In this document: positions 8,986 through 15,998 of the stretch, piece after piece
Layout: every line of letters begins with the position of its first letter
Position numbering within the stretch: position 1 is the stretch's first letter
From: Chryseobacterium scophthalmum
GTDB taxonomy: Bacteria; Bacteroidota; Bacteroidia; Flavobacteriales; Weeksellaceae
Direction: 5' to 3'
Assembly (NCBI RefSeq): GCF_900143185.1
Contig: NZ_FSRQ01000003.1
Location: forward strand, 186,001 to 250,000
DNA length: 64,000 nucleotides
Program-made: the position numbers and the translations under genes
The notes under the pieces: generated by a model
What the model was told of the DNA's origin: nothing
The model's database searches: none
The model's input: the letters and a program-made list of their open reading frames with translations, nothing else

Positions 8986-9333
8986 TTAAATTTCTTCTTT
9001 TTTCTGCCAAGGAAATTTACCCTCTACTTCAACCTGAATAGAAATGCTCAGAAAAGTACGGATGAGCACAATTAATCCTAAAGCTAAAAGCCGGTCAATC
9101 GTCGGTTCAGTAACAACTGTTGCGATAATATCTCCAGCAACAAGAATCTCAAGACCTAATAAAATTGCTTTTCCTAATTCCTGCTTTAGTATTTTATAAG
9201 ATCTGGGATTGGTACTTTGAATAGAAAATAAATACTTTATTAAAGCGATTACTGCTCCGGCGAAAATCGTAAGTACCCCGATAACTTCAATAATTCTGGC
9301 AATATAATCTATATAAATTTTAATTTCTTCCAT
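8986..9333 (-). CDS. DUF1622 family membrane protein
   Basis: A 115-residue inner-membrane protein with three hydrophobic helices. It matches the DUF1622 pattern: an N-terminal helix (IIEVIGVLTIFAGAVIALI), then a short basic loop with a conserved L-x-x-E-L-G-K-A-x-L-L-G-L-E-x-L stretch (KQELGKAILLGLEILVAGD), and a final helix with LIRTFLSISIQVEVEGK. The function of the family is unknown. It is convergent with the upstream small membrane protein and 30 nt from it. Confidence 0.85.
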   Translation of the reverse strand: MEEIKIYIDYIARIIEVIGVLTIFAGAVIALIKYLFSIQSTNPRSYKILKQELGKAILLGLEILVAGDIIATVVTEPTIDRLLALGLIVLIRTFLSISIQVEVEGKFPWQKKEEI

Positions 9334-9700
9334 TTTGGCGTAAACATTTTAAGAGAAAATTAAGATACTAATTTTAATTAATTTTTGACCTCCAATAAGT
9401 TTTAAAGATTTGAAATTGCAAAAATAAATCTGCGTAATCAGCAAAATCAGCGTAATGGAATTTTATAAATCAAATTACTAATTTAGAATGTTCTTTAAAA
9501 AAATTTAAATAAGAAATTATTATTGTGCACTTTTTGTCATATTAGAAAAGTCTTTGTATGCTTAGTTAAGTGAAATTGAAGATTAGACGAAGTCAAACGC
9601 CTTTGTGAGCTTAAAAACAGTGAATTGTTTAAAGAAATCTTTGCGCTCTTTGCGTCAAAATTTTTATTATGATCAAAAATGATAGACATATAAGAAATAT
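9334..9700. other. Intergenic region with two short Bacteroidetes-type repeat fragments
   Basis: No convincing gene lies in these 367 nt. Two stretches have the look of repeats seen across flavobacterial genomes: 9429-9456 (CTGCGTAATCAGC followed by AAAATCAGCG) and 9638-9660 (CTTTGCGCTCTTTGCGTCAAA). The upstream part must also hold the DUF1622 promoter, but no clear box was found. Confidence 0.45.
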
Positions 9701-10639
9701 TTAAATCCACAAAATAACCAACAAACTTCCCACAGAAATAAGCGCCCAAAGCAAGACACCCTGAATTAATGGTTTAATTCCAACAGCTTTTAAAGCAGTG
9801 ATGCTCATGTTTGAACCAATAAGAAATAAAGTAAAGGTTAAACCTTTTTTAGCAAGAAAAACGATGTGTTCTGAAATAGCTTCCACAGCTGGAATATAAG
9901 AGCTTGCTACAATTGCTAACACAAACAGAAAAATAAAATAGGGGATTTTTATTTTACCGGTTCCATTCTTTTTATTGATAAATGCAAAAAGCAAACTTAT
10001 AGGAATAATCCAAAGTGCCCGTTCTAATTTTACCGTCGTTGCAATTTTAAGAGCTTCATTTCCAAATTTTGAAGAAGCACCAACAACCGAACTCGTATCA
10101 TGTATCGCCACAGCGCACCAAAGTCCGAATTGATGCTGATCCATGCTTAAAAGATGTCCTAAAACAGGAAATAGAAATAATGCAATCGAATTGAGCGCAA
10201 AAATAGTTGCCAAAGAAACTGAAGTTTCATTTTCATCAGCGTTTATAACCGGAGCAATAGCAGCAATTGCACTTCCGCCACAAATTGCAGTACCTGCAGA
10301 AATTAGGGTAGAGGTATTTTTACGTATTTTCAAAAAATTTCCGATCAGAATTCCTGCAGTTAATGTGAGAAATATGGATGCTACTGTAAATACGAATCCT
10401 TCTTTCCCGGCTTTCATTGCTTCGTGGATATTCATTCCGAATCCTAAACCAACCACAGAAAATTGCAATAGAAAATGAGTGAGTTTCCCTTGATATTTTT
10501 TAAATGAATCCGGAACAATTGACGAAACCAAAAATCCTAATACCAATGCTAAAGGCGCATCTATAAATGGAAGTAAGCAAATAAATAAAGCAAAAAAGAA
10601 AATAAATTTTCTGAGCGAAGGTGAAATGTTTTGTATCAT
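9701..10639 (-). CDS. YeiH-family putative sulfate/anion exporter
   Basis: A 312-residue inner-membrane protein of the YeiH / Cons_hypoth698 family, with about ten helices. Typical segments are DAPLALVLGFLVSS near the N-terminus, SVVGLGFGMNI, GTAICGGSAIAAIAPVI in the middle, and WCAVAIHDTSSVVGASSKFG. The family has been proposed to export sulfate or related anions, but its substrate is not firmly established. It lies 71 nt downstream of a LysR regulator on the same strand. Other bacteria show a similar pairing, so the regulator probably controls this gene. Confidence 0.9.
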   Translation of the reverse strand: MIQNISPSLRKFIFFFALFICLLPFIDAPLALVLGFLVSSIVPDSFKKYQGKLTHFLLQFSVVGLGFGMNIHEAMKAGKEGFVFTVASIFLTLTAGILIGNFLKIRKNTSTLISAGTAICGGSAIAAIAPVINADENETSVSLATIFALNSIALFLFPVLGHLLSMDQHQFGLWCAVAIHDTSSVVGASSKFGNEALKIATTVKLERALWIIPISLLFAFINKKNGTGKIKIPYFIFLFVLAIVASSYIPAVEAISEHIVFLAKKGLTFTLFLIGSNMSITALKAVGIKPLIQGVLLWALISVGSLLVILWI

Positions 10640-10710
10640 AACGATGAATTTCTTTCTACAAAATTCAGAAAACTAAATCACATTCAGTTATGATAAAATA
10701 TTATCTATTA

Positions 10711-11601
10711 TTACTTTATGTTATTGTTTAAAAAGCTTAAAAATAATTTTGGAATATTTTTTAAAGAACCATGAAGTTCTACAGAATAGAAGGAGCGCAA
10801 CATTTCTAAGTTGTCGATATCTAAAATTTTTAGTTTTCCGGCAATAATTTCGTCTGTTATAGAATAAACGGAAACAAAACCAATGCACTCTGATACTTTT
10901 AAATACGATTTTATGCTTTCGGTACTTCCAAGATAGGCTTCTGTTTGAATGTCTTTTCTTAGAATTCCAATTTGTTTTAAATAAACATTCAAAACATCTA
11001 AACTTCCGGAACCTTGCTCCCGAAACACCCATGGAAACTGCAAAATATCATAAACAGAACAACTGTTTCTTTTGGCTAAAGGATGATTTGCATTTACAGT
11101 ACACACCAATTCATCTTTTCCAATTTCGGCATATTTCAGCTGAGATTTTCCGGAAATACCTTCAATAAATCCTAAATCAATTTTTTTCTGAATCAGTAAA
11201 TTTTCAATTTCTTCTGTATTATTGTTGAATAAAGTAATCTCGATTCCTTGATGTTGAGAAGTAAATTGTGCAAGAATTTTTGGAAGAATATATTGTGCAA
11301 TGGTTGTACTTGCTCCAATTTTGAGGGTTCCGTCATATTTATTTTTAACCTGATTCATGACGAACTTTCCTTCTTCGTAAAGATTCATAATCTCTTCTGC
11401 AAAAGTCGAATACTTTTCGCCTTCCAAAGTTAACTTCACACCTTGTTTGGTTCGTTCAAAAAGCTGAACTCCCAACTCATCTTCCAAAGTTTTGATGTGT
11501 TTACTCACTGCAGGTTGCGTGATAAATAAAGCTTCGGAAGCTTTAGAGAAATTCAGATGTTTTTTTACTTCCAGAAAAACTTTTAGTCGGAAATCTGACA
11601 T
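10711..11601 (-). CDS. LysR-family transcriptional regulator next to yeiH-like gene
   Basis: A 296-residue LTTR. The N-terminal winged helix-turn-helix is clear: FLEVKKHLNFSKASEALFIT, then QPAVSKHIKTLEDELGVQLF. The effector-binding domain (about residues 90-296) has the usual LKIGASTTIAQYILPKIL start. LTTRs sense a small ligand and usually control a neighbouring gene; here the exporter follows in the same direction, so I infer autoregulation plus control of yeiH. Homologues beside yeiH in enterobacteria are called YeiE, but orthology cannot be shown here. Confidence 0.93.
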   Translation of the reverse strand: MSDFRLKVFLEVKKHLNFSKASEALFITQPAVSKHIKTLEDELGVQLFERTKQGVKLTLEGEKYSTFAEEIMNLYEEGKFVMNQVKNKYDGTLKIGASTTIAQYILPKILAQFTSQHQGIEITLFNNNTEEIENLLIQKKIDLGFIEGISGKSQLKYAEIGKDELVCTVNANHPLAKRNSCSVYDILQFPWVFREQGSGSLDVLNVYLKQIGILRKDIQTEAYLGSTESIKSYLKVSECIGFVSVYSITDEIIAGKLKILDIDNLEMLRSFYSVELHGSLKNIPKLFLSFLNNNIK

Positions 11602-11654
11602 GAAATTTTTTTATAAAAGTAACTATTTTTTATTTTTAACAAACAATTCAATTC

Positions 11655-11662
11655 TACATTTG
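11655..11662 (+). promoter_or_regulatory. -7 box (TACATTTG) of the glycosyltransferase gene
   Basis: An exact TAnnTTTG match in the gap between the divergent LysR and glycosyltransferase genes. A start of transcription near 11668 would put the 9-codon frame at 11679 on the mRNA. Confidence 0.5.
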
Positions 11663-11678
11663 CAAACTGTCTCGCAAA

Positions 11679-11708
11679 ATGGTTAATTTTGAAAAATTTT
11701 CAATTTGA
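11679..11708 (+). CDS. Nine-codon upstream frame overlapping the TTG start of the glycosyltransferase
   Basis: ATG at 11679 opens MVNFEKFSI and ends in TGA at 11706-11708. That stop overlaps the TTG start codon at 11705-11707 in the form TTGA. Such overlap is typical of translational coupling by termination-reinitiation. It is too short to judge by composition. Confidence 0.3.
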   Translation: MVNFEKFSI

Positions 11709-12709
11709 AACCTACTATTTCCATCGTTGTTGCTATTTTTAACCGAAAAGATGAACTTTTCGAGCTATTAAATTCACTCAATTCTCAGACTGATAAAGAC
11801 TTTGAGGTGATTATCGTTGATGATGGTTCTTTGATTGATTTACAACCGACAATCCATCAATTCGAAGAAATTTTAAATATAAAATATTTCAAAAAAACCA
11901 ATTCAGGACCTGGTTTATCGAGAAATTACGGTGCAAAAAGAGCTTCAAATGATTGGTTGGTTTTTGTAGACAGTGATGTGATTGTAGAGAAAGATTATAT
12001 TGAAAATATTAAAAACGATATTCTTACCATTCCTTGCGATGCTTTTGGTGGAGCCGATAAAGCGCATAAAGGTTTTAATCTGATGCAGAAAGCGATTTCC
12101 TATTCTATGACTTCCGTTTTTACAACAGGCGGAATCAGAGGAAATAAAAAAGCGGTTTCAAAATTTCAGCCGAGGAGTTTTAATATGGGCGTGAAAAAAG
12201 AAGTTTTTGAGAAGGTAGGTGGTTTTTCTGAAATGAGAATTGGTGAAGATCCTGATCTTTCGATGACGCTTTGGGAAAATGGTTTTACCACTGCTTTTTT
12301 TGATACTATTGCAGTGTATCACAAACGAAGAGTAGACTTTGGAAAGTTTTCAAAACAGGTCTATCAGTTCGGTTGTGCAAGACCGATTCTTAATCAAAGA
12401 CATCCTAATTACGTGAAAATTTCTTTCGCATTTCCAACTTTGTTTTTGTTAGGTTACGTTTTAGGATTTATTGAATATTTTATTTTGGGAAAAGGTTTTA
12501 TCCTTTCTCTTTTCGGATTGTACACTTTCATGGTTTTAATTCATGCTACCATTGTTACTAAAAATATTGCAATTGGCGCAATGGCGGTGATTTCAACGTA
12601 TATTCAAATGTTTTCTTATGGATATGGTTTTTTAAAATCGTGGACTTTATTAAATGTTTTAAAGATGAAACCTGAAGATGCATTTCCTAAACATTTTCAT
12701 AAAGTTTAA
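11705..12709 (+). CDS. Family 2 glycosyltransferase with C-terminal membrane helices
   Basis: A 334-residue GT-A fold glycosyltransferase. The nucleotide-sugar site is seen in SIVVAIFNRKDELFELL and VIIVDDGS, the acceptor region in GPGLSRNYGAKRA, the metal-binding DxD in LVFVDSDVIV, and the catalytic-loop acidic motif in RIGEDPDLSMTLW. Two or three membrane helices near residues 235-315 anchor it at the inner membrane. It probably adds a sugar to a lipid-linked or envelope glycan; donor and acceptor are unknown. The start codon is TTG: no in-frame ATG lies near, and the conserved N-terminus begins at once. A mini-frame overlaps this start. Confidence 0.9.
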   Translation: MKPTISIVVAIFNRKDELFELLNSLNSQTDKDFEVIIVDDGSLIDLQPTIHQFEEILNIKYFKKTNSGPGLSRNYGAKRASNDWLVFVDSDVIVEKDYIENIKNDILTIPCDAFGGADKAHKGFNLMQKAISYSMTSVFTTGGIRGNKKAVSKFQPRSFNMGVKKEVFEKVGGFSEMRIGEDPDLSMTLWENGFTTAFFDTIAVYHKRRVDFGKFSKQVYQFGCARPILNQRHPNYVKISFAFPTLFLLGYVLGFIEYFILGKGFILSLFGLYTFMVLIHATIVTKNIAIGAMAVISTYIQMFSYGYGFLKSWTLLNVLKMKPEDAFPKHFHKV

Positions 12710-12718
12710 ATTATAGTT

Positions 12719-12814
12719 TGTCATTGGCTACGCCGAACCTTTGATTTCTGACGAAGGAAGAATCTCAGCTTATAAAAAGATTCTTCACTTCACTTCGTTA
12801 CGTTCAGAATGACA
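12719..12814. repeat. Palindromic interspersed repeat (AGATTCTTCACTTC / GTTCAGAATGACA type)
   Basis: The element begins TGTCATT and ends AATGACA. It contains GGAAGAATCT facing AGATTCTTCACTTC around a short centre, so the two halves are imperfect inverted copies. The core resembles a repeat I associate with intergenic DNA of many Bacteroidetes. It lies in the tail-to-tail gap between the glycosyltransferase and the PLP lyase. Confidence 0.6.
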
Positions 12815-12845
12815 TTAAGAATCCAAAATTTTTCAAAAAAATAAT

Positions 12846-12873
12846 AAAAGCTGTCAAAATTTTGACAGCTTTT
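12846..12873 (-). terminator. Terminator of the PLP lyase gene
   Basis: A 28-nt perfect palindrome, AAAAGCTGTCAAAA joined to its complement, lies 10 nt past the lyase stop with flanking A and T runs. Confidence 0.75.
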
Positions 12874-12882
12874 ATACAATAA

Positions 12883-14112
12883 TTAAAATATGGATGATAT
12901 GGTTTCATGGTTTAGAACACCTGTTTTGAGCATGCATTCTTTCATCTTTTCGTAAGTACGTTCGATATCGTGATCGAGACCGATTGAGAATCTTATTAAT
13001 CCGTCAGAAATTCCCATTGCTTCACGTTCCTCTTCAGGAATTTCTGATGAAGTTGAGCTTCCAGAGCATGAGAATAATGTTTTATAAAAGCCTAAACTTA
13101 CCGCTAAATAACCTAGGTTTTCCTGCTGCATCATTTCCATCAATTCGTTGGCTTTGTCTGTTGTTCCTGCATCTAAAGTCAGTAATCCGCCAAATCCGTA
13201 TTCTTCATGCATCATGCTTTTCATTAATTCATGATTTTTATGAGACTTTAAACCCGGATATGAAACTTTTAAACCATCTTCCTCAAATCTTTCAGCTAAA
13301 AATAAAGCGTTGTGACTGTGCTGTTTCATTCTGATATGAAGCGTTCTTAAATTTTTAAGAATACTTGCCGAGCGGAAACTGTCCATTGTAGGACCCAAAA
13401 GCATACACGCTCCGTTGTTTACATTTTTGGTGTCATTTATGAATTCCTGACTTGCACAATAAACTCCACCCACAGTATCACTGCTTCCGTTGATGAATTT
13501 GGTTAAACTGTGAATCACAATATCTGCTCCCAAAAGAGTAGGAGAGATGGTAAGTGGAGAAAAAGTATTGTCTACAATAAGTTTTAGGTTATGTCTTTTG
13601 CAGATCTCTGAAAGTTTTCTAAGGTCGGCAACTTCCAAAAGAGGGTTGCTTACACTTTCGCAATATATAATCTTTGTGTTTTCGTTAATAGCATTTTCTA
13701 TAGATTCAAAATTATTGATATCTACAAATGAAGTTTCGATCTGGAAAGGTGGCAGAAAATTTTTCATAAAAGCATACGTTCCGCCGTAAATTGTTCTGCT
13801 TGAAATAATATGATCACCCGATTTGCAAACCTGCATCAAAACAGAAGTAATGGCGCCCATTCCTGAAGCGGTAACATTGGCAGCTTCAGTATTTTCCATT
13901 TTTGCCAAAGCCTCAGAAAGGTAAAGATTCATCGGGGAAGAATGTCTTGAATATAGATAGCAACCTTCCGCATTACCTTCGAAAGTATCAAACATTGTTT
14001 TCGCTGAAAGAAAAGTATACGTTGAACTGTCAGAAATTGAAGGATTTACCCCTCCGAATTCTCCGAAATACTGAAGATCCTGTATTTCATTAGCCGCATT
14101 GAAATGGTTCAT
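12883..14112 (-). CDS. Cys/Met metabolism PLP-dependent lyase (methionine gamma-lyase-like)
   Basis: A 409-residue fold-type I PLP enzyme of the trans-sulfuration family, which acts on the gamma or beta carbon of sulfur amino acids. The pyridoxal-binding lysine is K205 in SLTKFINGSSD. D181 in VDNTF pairs with the pyridine nitrogen. YSR at residues 54-56 gives the phosphate-binding Tyr/Arg of the neighbouring subunit. ASGMGAI forms the cofactor phosphate loop. Methionine gamma-lyase is the likeliest activity, giving methanethiol, ammonia and 2-oxobutyrate, but cystathionine lyase or synthase activity cannot be excluded. It is divergent from an Lrp/AsnC regulator, a classic arrangement for an amino-acid-induced catabolic enzyme. 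Confidence 0.88.
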   Translation of the reverse strand: MNHFNAANEIQDLQYFGEFGGVNPSISDSSTYTFLSAKTMFDTFEGNAEGCYLYSRHSSPMNLYLSEALAKMENTEAANVTASGMGAITSVLMQVCKSGDHIISSRTIYGGTYAFMKNFLPPFQIETSFVDINNFESIENAINENTKIIYCESVSNPLLEVADLRKLSEICKRHNLKLIVDNTFSPLTISPTLLGADIVIHSLTKFINGSSDTVGGVYCASQEFINDTKNVNNGACMLLGPTMDSFRSASILKNLRTLHIRMKQHSHNALFLAERFEEDGLKVSYPGLKSHKNHELMKSMMHEEYGFGGLLTLDAGTTDKANELMEMMQQENLGYLAVSLGFYKTLFSCSGSSTSSEIPEEEREAMGISDGLIRFSIGLDHDIERTYEKMKECMLKTGVLNHETISSIF

Positions 14113-14218
14113 ATTTTTTTGTTTTAAAAATGAATATTTCTGATAATTATTACAACTATAATTTAAATATTTAGAAAATAAAACTGTCAGATTTTGTTTT
14201 TGTAGAATATAAGTTGGT

Positions 14219-14226
14219 TATATTTG
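14219..14226 (+). promoter_or_regulatory. -7 box (TATATTTG) of the Lrp/AsnC gene
   Basis: An exact TAnnTTTG match 31 nt before the ATG at 14258. TTTG boxes lie upstream near 14193-14202. The shared 145-nt gap to the lyase gene is AT-rich and probably holds the regulator's operator. Confidence 0.5.
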
Positions 14227-14257
14227 TTTTATTCTAAATTTTAGTAAAATATTATCT

Positions 14258-14716
14258 ATGACTTTTGATGAAACTGATAAAAAACTGCTGCAATATTTAC
14301 AGGAAGACTGCAAACAAACCACCAAAGAACTGTCTTACAAGCTTGGTCTTTCAGTAACTGCGGTCTATGAACGCATCAGAAAACTCGAAAATTCAGGTGT
14401 AATTTCCAAATATGTAGCTTTGGTTGACAAGACAAAAATTGACAGAAAATTTTTGATCTTATGTCATGTGAAACTTACGCAGCACAAAAAAGAATATGTG
14501 ATGCAGTTTGAAAAAGAAGTAATGAATCTACAGGAAGTCACCGAATGTTTTCATGTAAGCGGCGATTACGATTATATTTTAAAAATCTGCCTGAAAGATA
14601 TGGATGATTACAGAAATTTTATGGTGACCAAACTCACGACTTTGCAGCATATTGCAAGTACACACAGCTCTTTCACGATCTCTGAAGTGAAAAATACAAC
14701 CAAAATTATTTTATAG
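14258..14716 (+). CDS. Lrp/AsnC-family transcriptional regulator
   Basis: A 152-residue regulator with the canonical layout. The N-terminal winged helix (FDETDKKLLQYLQEDCK, then LGLSVTAVYERIRKLENSGVI) binds DNA. The C-terminal RAM (alpha/beta) domain, about residues 65-150, binds amino acids and forms octamers. The motif VSGDYDYILKI is the typical ligand-site strand. It is divergent from the PLP lyase at 14112. I infer that it senses an amino acid such as methionine and controls that gene and its own. Confidence 0.93.
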   Translation: MTFDETDKKLLQYLQEDCKQTTKELSYKLGLSVTAVYERIRKLENSGVISKYVALVDKTKIDRKFLILCHVKLTQHKKEYVMQFEKEVMNLQEVTECFHVSGDYDYILKICLKDMDDYRNFMVTKLTTLQHIASTHSSFTISEVKNTTKIIL

Positions 14717-14746
14717 TATACCATCGAACGTGGTTATTATGTTTTT

Positions 14747-14838
14747 GGCAGCTTTTTCCGCCTTCCGCTCCCAATCTTTTTTGTTGGTTTCGACAAGCTC
14801 AACCAACAAAAAAGGATTTCCGCTCAAGTCGGGCTGCA
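14747..14838. repeat. Structured interspersed repeat, copy 1 (GGCAGCT ... GGGCTGCAA)
   Basis: A 92-nt element with conserved ends GGCAGCTTTTTCCGCCTTCC and TCCGCTCAAGTCGGGCTGC. The ends carry GCAGC facing GCTGC. The centre is a 13-bp hairpin (TTTTTTGTTGGTT with its complement). A second member with the same flanks but a different hairpin is at 49956-50038. Confidence 0.8.
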
Positions 14839-14871
14839 AAGTAGTTCGTATTTTAGAATTTAGCTTTAAAA

Positions 14872-15903
14872 TTAAACTAAAACTCCGTTTTTAGAAGTGA
14901 TTGCATCTGGTAAATCTTTGTCACCTCCCATTTGTAAAAGGTCAACCTCTATACTTCGGCAAATTGCAAGCATAGGAATATCAAACATCAAACCTTCGAA
15001 GGGGTTTTCAGAATAATCACCCACCAATTCCATAATAATATAAATCCAGCCAATCGTAATACAGAAAGGAATAGAAGCCCAAATTCCCCAATCTCCAAGC
15101 TTGGCAAATTCGCTCACCAAACCTAAAGGAAGCAGCATAATAAAGATGACGTTAAAAACAAAAGCGGTACTCGCAAACTGTCTAGGTAAAGGGAATTTTT
15201 TAATTCTCTCGGCTTGTCCCTGCAAAGTATAAAATTCATTAAGGCAATCTTGTAACTGTATTTGGTTGAATTCTGAAATGGCTTCCCTATTTTTCAGCTC
15301 ATTCACATCTTTCGATTGCTGAGCAATAAGGTAAGTTGCAAAGTTTTTATAATGATTTTGTAGCTCAGCTTCTTCTTCAGATAAATATTTATTGAGGAAA
15401 ATAGGAGTTCTTCCATAGTCCGGAAAACCTGCTTTTATCAAACGATTTCGTTTGTGATCGATATTTTTAAAATGCTCTTCTTCTACTTTAATATGCTCCC
15501 ATTCAGCTGGAACCAAAAGCTGTTCACGAAAAGCATACAGCCATGCAATATGACGGTGAACAATTTTTTTCTTGCGGTCTTCTATATCAAACTTTCCTAA
15601 ATTTTCATTGTTGGTATCAAAAGCATAAACCATAGAAGCAAACGAACGGCTTGAATTGACAATTCCGCCCCAAATTTTTCGGGCTTCCCACAACCTGTCG
15701 TATGCCTGATTATTTTTAAAACCGACCAAAAACGCTTCTGCTGTACCAATCAAAGCAACCGGAACCCAGGGAATAATCATCCAGTCCCAATGAAAAACGT
15801 GAAAAAGTACAGCAATCAAAGTACACCAAACAGCAATTAAAATTAAGTGGAATCCTGATAAGTTAAGAACCTGCCTGTAATTGACGTATTTTGTAGTGAT
15901 CAT
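14872..15903 (-). CDS. Bestrophin-family (UPF0187) anion channel
   Basis: A 343-residue inner-membrane protein of the bestrophin family, whose bacterial members form pentameric channels. Diagnostic features are the N-terminal helices (LILIAVWCTLIAVLFHV), the segment LVGFKNNQAYDRLWEARKIW (family signature R-[FY]-x-x-[AG]-R-x-W-x), SSRSFASMV, and the C-terminal CITIGWIYIIMELVGDYSEN with GDYSENPFEG as the acidic regulatory turn. The ion selectivity here is unknown. It is a single-gene unit next to the repeat element at 14747. Confidence 0.93.
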   Translation of the reverse strand: MITTKYVNYRQVLNLSGFHLILIAVWCTLIAVLFHVFHWDWMIIPWVPVALIGTAEAFLVGFKNNQAYDRLWEARKIWGGIVNSSRSFASMVYAFDTNNENLGKFDIEDRKKKIVHRHIAWLYAFREQLLVPAEWEHIKVEEEHFKNIDHKRNRLIKAGFPDYGRTPIFLNKYLSEEEAELQNHYKNFATYLIAQQSKDVNELKNREAISEFNQIQLQDCLNEFYTLQGQAERIKKFPLPRQFASTAFVFNVIFIMLLPLGLVSEFAKLGDWGIWASIPFCITIGWIYIIMELVGDYSENPFEGLMFDIPMLAICRSIEVDLLQMGGDKDLPDAITSKNGVLV

Positions 15904-15998
15904 TTAAATGTAAAATTTTTGTATAACCAAGTTAGCAAAAAGTGTACAAAAAAACCTCTAAAAATTTTAGAGGTCTTATTATTTATTTTTTGTCTGAA

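Noticed and set aside
9537..9749. 70-residue minus-strand frame overlapping the 3' end of the YeiH-family gene
   Set aside because: It lies partly in the repeat-bearing gap, overlaps the exporter in another frame and has no recognisable domain or start signal.
10721..11032. 103-residue minus-strand frame inside the LysR gene
   Set aside because: It is out of frame with a complete LTTR, rich in Arg, Lys and Phe, and is a shadow frame.
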